NCBI GenBank assembly: GCA_943324725.2 | Contig: CALPMR020000187.1 | Location: 1 to 6,019 of the forward strand | Length of the DNA stretch: 6,019 nucleotides | Reading direction: 5' to 3' | Source of the DNA: Bordetella parapertussis | GTDB lineage: Bacteria > Cyanobacteriota > Cyanobacteriia > PCC-6307 > Cyanobiaceae | Shown: piece by piece, positions 1-5,874 of the stretch | How positions within the stretch are numbered: the stretch's first letter is position 1 | Layout of the letters: each line of letters begins with the position of its first letter | Position numbers and translations under genes: made by a program | Notes under the pieces: model-generated | The model's input: only the letters and a program-made list of their open reading frames with translations | What the model was told of the DNA's origin: nothing | Databases searched by the model: none

Positions 1-1221
1 CTGGATCGGGGCCTGAGCTGCTCGGTACCGGTGCTGCTGGCTTGCCTCACGGCCCTGTTGGGCGACACGGTGCTGTTCGGTGCCCAGGGCTTCGGCGGCT
101 ATGTCGGCGGCCAGCTGCTGCTGGGCATCGCCATGGGGCTCTACTGGCCGGCGATCGAGCTGGCGGTGCCCCTGGGCTGTGCGCCGATTCCTTCGGCCCG
201 GGGCTTTGCGCTGGTGCGCAGTGCCGATGCGCTCGGCATCGTCAGCGGCGCCCTGATCGGTGCCCTGCTGGCCGCCCAGGGGCGACTGCGCGGCATCTAC
301 CTGCTGGACATCACCTGCCTGCTCACGGTGATCGTCCTGCTGTGGCGCCGGCCCCTGCCCCAGACCCAGCGCAAACGCCAGCTGGAAGGGCCCAGCAGCC
401 TGGGCGCCTGGCTGCCGCCGCTGCTGCCGATCCTGGCCGTCACCGTGCTGGCCACCGCCTTGCCGGCCCTGATGCAGAGCGCCCTGCCCCTCGATCTGGT
501 GCGGGGCGGCCTGCAGCGCAGCCCCCTGCCGGAAAGCCTCGGGGCCCTGACCATCGGGCTGCAGCTGGGTGTGCTGATGCTGATCCAGTGGCCGGTGGGC
601 CAGGCCCTGGCGAAGCGTCCGGTGCAGGCAGGACTGCAGCTCAGCCTGGCCAGCTTCGCCGTCGGCTGCAGCCTGCTGGCCGCCTCGGCCTTCAGTTCCC
701 ACGGCATGGTGCTGATGCTGCTGGCCCAGCTGCCCCTGGCCCTGGGCGAAGCCGCCTTTCTGCCCACCGCCACCGAGGCCGTGGTGGAGCTGAGTCCCCG
801 CCGCCATCAGGGGCTGGCCATGGCCCTGTTCTCCCAGTGCTTCGCGATCAGCGCCTTCGCGGCGCCGCTGCTGGCGGGCCAGCTGCTGGATCTGCAGCGC
901 CACGGTGTCGGGCTCTGGCTGGGCATGGCCGCCCTGTGTCTGGCCGGCCTGCCGCTGGTGGGCCAGGTGGAGCGCTTCCAACGCCGCAACCTGCTGCAGG
1001 TGCTCAGCCGCGGCGGCAGCGATCTGGAGGGGGAGGGCGGCCGCCAGATCCTCTACCGCTTCGACAGCAAGCCGGCGGCCAGCGGCGACAGGGCCAGCGG
1101 CGATGGAGCCAATGACGATGGAGCCATTGACGACAGGCCACCCAGCAACCCTGAGGGCAGCGACAGCCTGGGCGGCGACAAAGAGGGCAGCGAGCGGAAT
1201 CGAGCGGCCCGCTGGCCCTGA
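1..1221 (+). CDS. MFS transporter, C-terminal ~3/4 (5' end outside window)
   Basis: Inner-membrane major facilitator superfamily permease; substrate not recognisable. The reading frame is open from base 1, so the gene starts upstream and the GTG at 31 is probably internal. The first residues (LDRGLS) fit the end of MFS motif A in the TM2-TM3 loop. About ten hydrophobic segments follow, which with two missing ones gives the usual 12. A central cytoplasmic-like loop rich in Arg and Gln (RRPLPQTQRKRQ) separates the halves. The second half carries a typical TM10-TM11 stretch, with a short basic loop (SPRRHQG) and then a helix ending APLLAGQLLD. After the last helix comes an unusual ~80-residue hydrophilic tail. 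It is rich in Gly, Asp and Ser, contains an imperfect repeat (GDGAN/DDGAI), and is probably disordered. The family call is firm, the substrate unknown. The stop is TGA at 1219-1221, with no terminator close behind it. Confidence 0.85.
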   Translation: MDRGLSCSVPVLLACLTALLGDTVLFGAQGFGGYVGGQLLLGIAMGLYWPAIELAVPLGCAPIPSARGFALVRSADALGIVSGALIGALLAAQGRLRGIYLLDITCLLTVIVLLWRRPLPQTQRKRQLEGPSSLGAWLPPLLPILAVTVLATALPALMQSALPLDLVRGGLQRSPLPESLGALTIGLQLGVLMLIQWPVGQALAKRPVQAGLQLSLASFAVGCSLLAASAFSSHGMVLMLLAQLPLALGEAAFLPTATEAVVELSPRRHQGLAMALFSQCFAISAFAAPLLAGQLLDLQRHGVGLWLGMAALCLAGLPLVGQVERFQRRNLLQVLSRGGSDLEGEGGRQILYRFDSKPAASGDRASGDGANDDGAIDDRPPSNPEGSDSLGGDKEGSERNRAARWP

Positions 1222-1673
1222 TCCGGGCGGTGGCCGAACCCGCTCGGATCGGCCGCAGCCGGCAAAGCAGCCACCACGCCGCCACGGCGCGACAAGATCA
1301 GACCGTTCGCAGCTGGCTCGCACCGAACCGGCGCCTGGCAGCAGCCCCTCGCTGCTGCCACTCTCTGAACGATCGGCCTCGGCCCGTGTCCTGGCCCGCG
1401 CAGCGGCCGGTCCTCAAAGATTCTGCTGGCTCCTCCAGCCTGACTTCACGCCACGCGCCGATTCACATCCAAGCGCCTGGTTGAACCCCAACGCTGAATC
1501 CCTGTCCTCCGGCAATCGGCCTCGGCAGATGTCCTGGCTGCCGATGATCCCAGGGCGGACGGAACGTCCAGGGACTTGCAGACCGGCTTGGCGCCAAGCG
1601 CGGGCGGCGCCAAGCCGGCCAACCTCAGGATTGAGCCCAAGGCTGGGCCCAGCATCCAGCCATCAACGAACCC
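1222..1673. other. Gene-poor spacer after the MFS gene
   Basis: Open frames cross this G+C-rich stretch on both strands, but their translations are Arg/Ala/Pro/Ser-rich with no domain or natural-looking composition, so I call no gene. No tRNA cloverleaf was noticed. The only strong structures are the inverted repeat at 1583-1618 and a 12-bp palindrome, GCTGGGCCCAGC, at 1642-1653. The tandem repeats begin at its right end. Confidence 0.5.
1583..1618. repeat. Perfect 13-bp inverted repeat (stem-loop)
   Basis: The left arm CCGGCTTGGCGCC (1583-1595) and right arm GGCGCCAAGCCGG (1606-1618) are exact reverse complements around a 10-nt loop. The stem is long and G+C-rich, but no T-run follows on either strand, so it is not a standard intrinsic terminator. 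It could be an RNA structural element, a dispersed hairpin repeat, or a factor-assisted end for the MFS transcript about 360 bases upstream. Confidence 0.75.
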
Positions 1674-1789
1674 TTCAGCCCGGCTCGGAGTCCCTGGTCG
1701 GCCTGGCTTTCAGCCAGGCTCTGAATCCTCGGTCGGCCTGGCTTTCAGCCAGGCTCTGAATCCTCGGTCGGCCTGGCTTTCAGCCAGGC
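1674..1789. repeat. Tandem 35-bp hairpin repeat array (about 2.7 exact copies plus one degenerate copy)
   Basis: Two identical 35-bp units lie head to tail at 1696-1730 and 1731-1765. A third copy is identical over its first 24 bases (1766-1789). A degenerate piece at 1674-1695 matches the end of the unit with about 5 mismatches in 22. Each unit starts GGTCG and contains a perfect hairpin of arms GCCTGGCT and AGCCAGGC around TTC (1701-1719, 1736-1754, 1771-1789). The end of the unit reads CTGAATCCTC. The array overlaps the 3' end of the minus-strand ORF at 1745-1957 and supplies its last ~14 codons and its stop. Because 35 is not a multiple of 3, each added copy changes the reading frame. Confidence 0.9.
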
Positions 1790-1957
1790 CTCGTGAGGCA
1801 GGGGTTCGGTGCCGTACTCCCAGTCGTCGTAGTCGGGGTCGTTGCGGATCTGCTGATGCAGCTCCTTCTGCACGTCGAAGTTGTGGGGGTGGGCAGCACC
1901 GGTTTCAGGCTCCACCGGGGCGGCGTCGGACGGGGGGAGGGTGTCAGCGGGGTCCAT
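1745..1957 (-). CDS. Small acidic hypothetical protein (70 aa), possibly the 3' part of a frameshifted gene
   Basis: I do not recognise the family. The protein is hydrophilic and acidic, with a Pro-rich start (MDPADTLPPSD) and a core containing HNFDVQKELHQQIRNDPD, YDDWEYGTEP and LPHEAW. The composition is natural and the codons mostly end in G or C, unlike the overlapping plus-strand frames, which are Arg- and Pro-rich. The ATG at 1957 has no good Shine-Dalgarno sequence, and an in-frame TGA lies just upstream. The frame before it on the same strand (up to 2079/2085) also reads like real protein and would join this one if the C6 run at 1932-1937 had one more C. The C-terminus (from about WLKARP) is encoded inside the 35-bp repeats, and the stop lies in the hairpin of one copy. 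Either this short form is expressed or the gene is broken. Confidence 0.5.
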   Translation of the reverse strand: MDPADTLPPSDAAPVEPETGAAHPHNFDVQKELHQQIRNDPDYDDWEYGTEPLPHEAWLKARPTEDSEPG

Positions 1958-2085
1958 GGGCCAAAGCGATCAGATCCCCATTCTCCCTGGGCGTCGAACG
2001 CCATCGGGTGAATCAGGCCACCGGACACCCCGATCCGACGAAACCACCGCAGCTGGCGGCGCTGCGCGGGCTCCGCCATGGCCAT
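1932..2085 (-). pseudogene. Probable 5' half of the small minus-strand gene, out of frame with 1745-1957
   Basis: From ATG 2085 (or ATG 2079, six bases on) the minus strand reads MAMAEPAQRRQLRWFRRIGV, then GGLIHPMAFDAQGEWGSDRF and GPWTPLTPSP, which looks like a genuine protein N-terminus. An AGGGG Shine-Dalgarno-like stretch sits just upstream, well spaced for ATG 2079. Without a shift the frame continues to 1780 as Thr/Pro/Arg-rich nonsense. One additional C in the C6 run (plus-strand G6, 1932-1937) would give ...TPSPPSDAAPVEPE and continue into the acidic ORF, for a product of about 111-113 residues. I infer a frameshift, either a true mutation, a phase-variable tract or a sequencing error. 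No homologue could be compared. Confidence 0.4.
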
Positions 2086-2329
2086 GACGCCCCTGACGAC
2101 CCTGCAGCAGGCAGCAAGCCAGTGCTTCGCGAACCCCAGAGCCGACCGTTGCGACGGGGTCTGGGACCTGTCGGCCCAGCGGAAGCAACAGGCGGACAAG
2201 AACGAGCAGCTTGGCTGCTACTCGTCCCTGCTGGCCCTGGAGGCGATGGTGTCCATGGCAAGGCTGGGGTCCCAGGATCACGCGCAGCAGACCAAGGCCT
2301 TGCAGACAACCTCACGGGAATGCCCCTGA
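2078..2329 (+). CDS. Small hypothetical protein (83 aa)
   Basis: I do not recognise the family. The product looks like a soluble, mostly helical protein. It has MTPLTTLQQAASQCF near the start, a polar middle (ADRCDGVWDLSAQRKQQADK), then CYSSLLALEAMVSMARLG and a Gln/Thr-rich end. Four Cys are spread along it (CF, RCD, GCY, REC-Pro). There is no signal peptide or membrane segment. ATG 2078 is the first start after an in-frame TGA at 2009; ATG 2084 is the alternative. Neither has a clear Shine-Dalgarno sequence. The start overlaps, head to head, that of the minus-strand small gene inside CATGGCCATG, so both are unlikely to be annotated exactly right. Composition is far more natural than in the other frames here. 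It ends 39 bases before the next small ORF and could be co-transcribed with it. Confidence 0.5.
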   Translation: MAMTPLTTLQQAASQCFANPRADRCDGVWDLSAQRKQQADKNEQLGCYSSLLALEAMVSMARLGSQDHAQQTKALQTTSRECP

Positions 2330-2368
2330 ACAAGCTGTCACCCCATTCGGGATCGCAGTCGCTCCAGG

Positions 2369-2560
2369 GTGTCGAAGGCCCTGGTGCTGGCGTTGATGAC
2401 GTTGATGACGTTGACCGGCCTTTCACCCCGGCAGGAGCTGATGGCGGAAACGGAAAGCAGGCCGGCAGCCTGCCAGCTCCGATCGGCCGCTCCTGCGAAG
2501 CAAGTCTTTGGCCAGGCCCCGGTCAACGGACTGAGCGATCCGATCGCCGAACAGGCCTGA
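2369..2560 (+). CDS. Possible small exported peptide (63 aa)
   Basis: The frame starts at GTG 2369. The N-terminus is a short basic residue and a hydrophobic run (SKALVLALMTLMTLTGLSP) resembling a signal peptide or single membrane anchor, although no clean AXA cleavage site is obvious. The rest is polar, with one Cys and the ending PVNGLSDPIAEQA. Part of the hydrophobic run is encoded by a nine-base tandem repeat, TTGATGACG twice and then TTGAC, so expansion could change its length by whole codons. The start is weak: GTG, with only CCAGG directly before it. The opposite-strand frames are Pro/Ser/Arg-rich shadows. No family is recognised; it may be a chance ORF. Confidence 0.4.
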   Translation: MSKALVLALMTLMTLTGLSPRQELMAETESRPAACQLRSAAPAKQVFGQAPVNGLSDPIAEQA

Positions 2561-2907
2561 GCCGGGGACGGGCGCATCGGCCGGGGACGATCGCCTGAAT
2601 CAACGGGCTTAACCCTGGCCCCAGCGAGGCTTGCTTCAGACGCTGAACAGAAACTCGATCACAACTAGTGTTTGCACCCTGCCTCAGCTGTCCACGATGG
2701 GACCCGTCAAGGAAAGCCAGGCCACTTGAGCCGGAAAGGCCTGACGCGCTCTAGAGAGAGAAACCGATGAGAAAGCAGGCGCCGAAAGAGCTTACCTGGC
2801 CCACCCAATGGCCACAACCAGTCATGCAACGAAAAGCCACAAATGCGCTTGACATGCGCAATGTGCTTGGCCAAGGACTATGCTAATTTTGGTTAATTTC
2901 TAGATAC
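2561..2907. other. Intergenic region with the G+C shift, upstream of the 476-aa gene
   Basis: No gene is supported here. Its left end holds a 10-bp direct repeat, GCCGGGGACG, at 2561-2570 and 2580-2589. Base composition falls from very G+C-rich to about even across this stretch. The right end carries promoter-like sequence (2843-2884) for the downstream gene. Any boundary of a transferred segment on this side would lie here, but I find no target-site duplication, tRNA gene or terminal inverted repeat. Confidence 0.45.
2843..2884 (+). promoter_or_regulatory. Candidate promoter/operator for the 476-aa gene
   Basis: TATGCT (2879-2884) is a plausible -10 box 23 bases before the ATG. A TTGACA (2849-2854) is present but 24 bases away, too far for a standard -35. 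Between and around them are ATGCGC repeated at 2843 and 2854 (11 bp apart), an interrupted ACAT-N5-ATGT inverted repeat (2852-2864) and the palindrome CTTGGCCAAG (2866-2875). This fits a regulator-dependent promoter, but the boxes are judged by eye only. Confidence 0.25.
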
Positions 2908-4338
2908 ATGTCTGTCAAATTTGCGCCCTCAAAGCATAAATCAAAGACGTCGATTAACCTCAAAGAGAGTGATCTAGAATATTTGCGCAATAGTCTGGAC
3001 CACCAGCTCGACTTTAAACTTTATAAAAATCCTGCAGCTCCGGCAATCGCCCCCAATTCCATTCGGGGCATGAGCGAGCTTCCGAGAACCGTCGCCAATC
3101 ACATTGCAAGTGTTGTCGCTGGATACAGGCCAGATGCTTCGATATTGGCTGGAGCAACCACCATAGTCTATGCTCCCTTCACTTCCAATTATTTAAATTC
3201 AACAGCTGCTTCTTGGGAGCTTCAAGGGATCAAGCTCAATCCCTATGGAAGGCGGGGCAAACAAGCCAGCTACATCATCGCAGGAACCACAGGCAGTGCC
3301 ATCTCAGCCGGTGGTACTGGAGCGGTGTACGTGGGTGCCATTGACGGCAAAAGCACAAGCTCGGGTAGCGGCAGTGGTCAATGGATCAATTTCAATGTTC
3401 CCTTTGCCGATGCCACTGGTACATCTGTATACGGACCAGATATTCTCTCTCCAGGCAATGGTCCTGGAGGAACTGGGAAAGTAGCCTTGGTAGGCACCTG
3501 GACCAAAAGCAGCTCCAGCAACCTTTTTGGTTTTTACTACAAAGGAAGTCTCGATCGTCTTAAAACTGCCCCCACTGACACCGCAGGATTCAAATCATTC
3601 CAAGCCACTACCACCGTCGGCAATAATGCACTCGCAAACTACACATATTTACATAGCATAGACGGGGGATATGCCGTGGGCAACTTCTCAACAAAGGCTG
3701 GATTTGTTAATTATACCCTCAACTCAGGCCCAGACAGCGGATCTTACGTCTACGATCCAAGTAGAAATTCGCAAATCAATGCCGTCTACAAAGACGGATA
3801 CAAATATCACTCACTCTTCGGAATCTGGCAAAACAATAACAAAATCTATACAGTTTCCGGCGGAGCAAGTGATGATGGCCTGCTCGGGATTGTCAAGAAT
3901 CTCCCAAGCCCCGGTCAGGGGATGCCGCAAGATGCCGTACTCGGGAAGGGAATGCTTGCCGACATAGACCCAGTGACAGGAAATGTCAGCAACGAAAAAT
4001 TATACAACTACCAGAACGATCCAAGCAGTGATATACTCACCCATTTTCAGGGAATTTATTATGCCGGCAATGGGGTATATGAAGTCCCCTTTGACACTAT
4101 CACCTCGACAGGCAAGCCAAACGTGGGCATAGCCTATATCAAGCGCCAAGAGAATGGAACATTTTCAGACAAGGCCCTTTGGCAGACTTTCACAGCGCCG
4201 ACTTCCGGAGGGCTTTTAAGCAATGATTCCGTGGCGGGTTCAGGTAGCGTAGGAGCATTTTCGAATGGCTCATTCACATCTTTTGCCTCGATCAGCGAGA
4301 CCAATGCATACTTGGTTGCGGCCCAGTTTCTGCACTAG
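2908..4338 (+). CDS. Hypothetical cysteine-free protein with HAF-like beta repeats (476 aa)
   Basis: Function unknown. After a charged N-terminus of about 45 residues (KHKSKTSINLKESDLEYL) the protein is rich in Gly, Ser, Thr, Asn and Tyr. Recurring short units resemble HAF-type repeats, which alternate a 'GxSVYGPD' turn with a 'VGxW...LFGFYYKG' strand pair. Visible examples are GTSVYGPD (from residue 171), KVALVGTWTK, LFGFYYKGSL, GGYAVGNFS, SLFGIWQNNNKIYTVSGG and HFQGIYYAGNGVYEV. A beta-propeller or beta-solenoid fold is likely. There is no Cys in 476 residues, no N-terminal signal peptide, no membrane helix and no PEP-CTERM tail, so export is uncertain. ATG 2908 is the only start, because an in-frame TAA lies at 2884; no Shine-Dalgarno is present. 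G+C is much lower than in the transporter, suggesting transfer or relaxed codon use. The ORF itself is certain. Confidence 0.8.
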   Translation: MSVKFAPSKHKSKTSINLKESDLEYLRNSLDHQLDFKLYKNPAAPAIAPNSIRGMSELPRTVANHIASVVAGYRPDASILAGATTIVYAPFTSNYLNSTAASWELQGIKLNPYGRRGKQASYIIAGTTGSAISAGGTGAVYVGAIDGKSTSSGSGSGQWINFNVPFADATGTSVYGPDILSPGNGPGGTGKVALVGTWTKSSSSNLFGFYYKGSLDRLKTAPTDTAGFKSFQATTTVGNNALANYTYLHSIDGGYAVGNFSTKAGFVNYTLNSGPDSGSYVYDPSRNSQINAVYKDGYKYHSLFGIWQNNNKIYTVSGGASDDGLLGIVKNLPSPGQGMPQDAVLGKGMLADIDPVTGNVSNEKLYNYQNDPSSDILTHFQGIYYAGNGVYEVPFDTITSTGKPNVGIAYIKRQENGTFSDKALWQTFTAPTSGGLLSNDSVAGSGSVGAFSNGSFTSFASISETNAYLVAAQFLH

Positions 4339-4792
4339 AGCAAGGACATCCTCAATACTGGATGCACGTTTGTTCAGGGCTCCTCAGGGCTTTCTGATTG
4401 GGATCGCTGAGGGGTGAAAACGCCTCCGCCATCTCATTGCTGAAGAACCACGCCTAGAAGCGCCGTTGGCAGTCTTGGCGGCCTGCAAACCTAATCAGCT
4501 CAGCCCGGACAGAAAAGGTGAGGCAAGAGGCTCAGAGCAGCTCGCCCTGAACCCCTTTCACCCTCTGGAGACCCGAAGAGGTTCAAACCCAATGCTCACC
4601 AAAGGAACGTGTTCACTTGGGCAAGGGGAGAGAGCTGGGGAAAGGGGCAACAACAACAACAAGTTCAAAGGAAAGTCTGGCGCGAACCGTTGACGGAGTG
4701 ACACCAGCTGACATCACCTATCCGACAGCTCTAAAGTGATTGAATGAGACGAGAGATTCGGCCAAAGCAATCATTTCACGGGATAATCCAAT
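4339..4792. other. Spacer between the convergent 476-aa and PEP-CTERM genes
   Basis: No convincing gene. A 75-codon frame at 4466-4693 starts with TTG and has a low-complexity, repeat-encoded end, so it was not called. Visible are a direct repeat TCAGGGCT (4374-4381, 4384-4391), a weak 6-bp stem CCTCAG/CTGAGG (4382-4387 with 4407-4412), a weak CATCC/GGATG stem (4347-4351 with 4360-4364) and a CAA microsatellite of five copies (4648-4662). None is a clear terminator for the gene ending at 4338. Confidence 0.45.
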
Positions 4793-4819
4793 AAAAAAAC
4801 CTCCCCGAAAGAGGAGGTT
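4793..4819 (-). terminator. Rho-independent terminator of the PEP-CTERM gene
   Basis: Read on the minus strand, AACCTCC pairs with GGAGGTT around an 8-nt loop (TCTTTCGG), and the right arm runs into a seven-T tract (plus-strand A-run 4793-4799). It begins about 24 bases after the stop of the gene at 4844-5713. The geometry is that of a textbook intrinsic terminator. The mirrored strand lacks a comparable T-run, so it serves the minus-strand gene. Confidence 0.85.
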
Positions 4820-4843
4820 GGAAAGCGAAGCAGGAAAACTCAA

Positions 4844-5713
4844 TCAGCGGCTTTTTTTAATCCGGGTACGCAGGCGGCGGGAGAAACCGAAGGCCATGCC
4901 TGCGCCGAAGATCGGTAGGGGGCCGGGTACGCTGGTTGCGCGAATCGTACCAACTGGCAGGGTGGAATCCTGAGGTTTTGCCAACATATAACTGTTGCCG
5001 AGCTTATCTTGTAGCACCTGGGCGTCGTTATTGGCGATGTTGTCAAATTCTTGCGTCAGCTCTAATACTTGATATATCCAGCCTGTTGGCAGATCCAGCC
5101 TGGGGACCATATAAGACATGTCCTGGAGATCCGCATATGTCAGGGACGTATCTATGAACTGTGCATAAGATTGCATGACATAATTATTTCCAACTGGGTC
5201 TATTAGTTGAAAGATCAGAGTGTTGGCATCATAAATCCAGGTCGTAGTCCTGCCTACTAGCCCCGGGCTATAAATGCCCTGGCTTGGGGATGTATTGAAT
5301 CCCCCGAAACCAGCCGTAACGCCACCTGAAATGAGATAAAGACTTGTATCAGGAGTAGACTGGATTGCATTATCATAAACCCAGGCGCGTGGGTAGTTTA
5401 CTGTTACGCTAGTAGCTCCATTAGGCAATACAGTCGTATTTCCGGCTGGATATTGAGTATTATAGTCATTGACAATATCAGCGGGGACCAGGGTCTGCCC
5501 ATTGCAAGGATTCCAGCCTGTCGTATTGAAAATCGGTCGATCAGTGGCGGTCGGCTGGGTTGGGATATTTACAAGATACTCACAGTACTGATAGTCCCGA
5601 AATTCGGTAGGCAAAGAATAGGTGGGGGCGGCAATCGCAGAAGAAGCCGACAAAAGAGATGCTACAGACAACGCTAAATATCTTGCCCGGGAAACAAAAT
5701 TGAACTTTTTCAT
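4844..5713 (-). CDS. Exported PEP-CTERM-type protein of unknown function (289 aa)
   Basis: The protein is secreted and probably anchored or sorted at the cell surface. Residues 1-28 are a Sec signal peptide: basic MKKFNFVSRAR, a hydrophobic core, and AIA before AP. The last 28 residues form a sorting tail: VPGPLP, a hydrophobic helix (IFGAGMAFGF), then Arg/Lys-rich RRLRTRIKKSR. This is the cyanobacterial variant of PEP-CTERM, expected to be processed by an exosortase-like enzyme, which is not in this window. The mature part starts YSLPTEF and has two Cys (44 and 70) that could pair. It carries conserved-looking blocks, TTWIYDANTLIFQL, YVMQSYAQFIDTSLTYADL and LDLPTGWIYQ, then LGNSYMLAKP. From memory these resemble an uncharacterised secreted family with an 'MQSYSQIVDPSLT...LPEGW' signature, otherwise lacking the tail. 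ATG 5713 is the only start (an in-frame TAA is nine bases before). No Shine-Dalgarno is visible and the leader is A+T-rich. The gene is monocistronic, with its own terminator. Confidence 0.85.
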   Translation of the reverse strand: MKKFNFVSRARYLALSVASLLSASSAIAAPTYSLPTEFRDYQYCEYLVNIPTQPTATDRPIFNTTGWNPCNGQTLVPADIVNDYNTQYPAGNTTVLPNGATSVTVNYPRAWVYDNAIQSTPDTSLYLISGGVTAGFGGFNTSPSQGIYSPGLVGRTTTWIYDANTLIFQLIDPVGNNYVMQSYAQFIDTSLTYADLQDMSYMVPRLDLPTGWIYQVLELTQEFDNIANNDAQVLQDKLGNSYMLAKPQDSTLPVGTIRATSVPGPLPIFGAGMAFGFSRRLRTRIKKSR

Positions 5714-5874
5714 TAAATTTTAATATTACGCGGACAACCTACCATTCCCAGGAAGGGGGGAGGTCACTTTTTAAGAAAAAATTTACAATATCCACTGATA
5801 TCAACAGCCTCTTCTCATTAGTCACATAGAGTATTTACACCAGGTCTGCGCCCTCCTCCTCCTCCCCCCACGCG

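Noticed and set aside
42..1115. 357-codon plus-strand ORF inside the MFS gene
   Set aside because: Gly/Ala/Pro/Arg-rich frame shadow; the overlapping frame gives a clear transporter.
905..1759. 284-codon plus-strand ORF
   Set aside because: Overlaps the MFS gene in another frame and continues through the spacer as Ala/Arg/Ser-rich low-complexity sequence with no domain.
1696..1789. Tandem repeats as a CRISPR array
   Set aside because: The units abut directly with no unique spacers, so this is an ordinary tandem repeat; no cas gene is nearby.
1576..2598. 340-codon plus-strand ORF
   Set aside because: Arg/Pro/Gly/Ser-rich translation of the kind produced by wrong frames in G+C-rich DNA. It overlaps better small ORFs in other frames and runs through the 35-bp repeats.
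4374..4413. Intrinsic terminator after the 476-aa gene
   Set aside because: Only a 6-bp stem with a 19-nt loop and no T-run; too weak to call.
4466..4693. 75-codon plus-strand ORF in the spacer
   Set aside because: TTG start, no Shine-Dalgarno, low-complexity end encoded by a CAA microsatellite, and no recognisable motif.
5714..5760. Promoter for the PEP-CTERM gene at TAATAT (5723-5728)
   Set aside because: It lies only about ten bases before the ATG and has no well-spaced -35; the A+T-rich leader makes such matches likely by chance.
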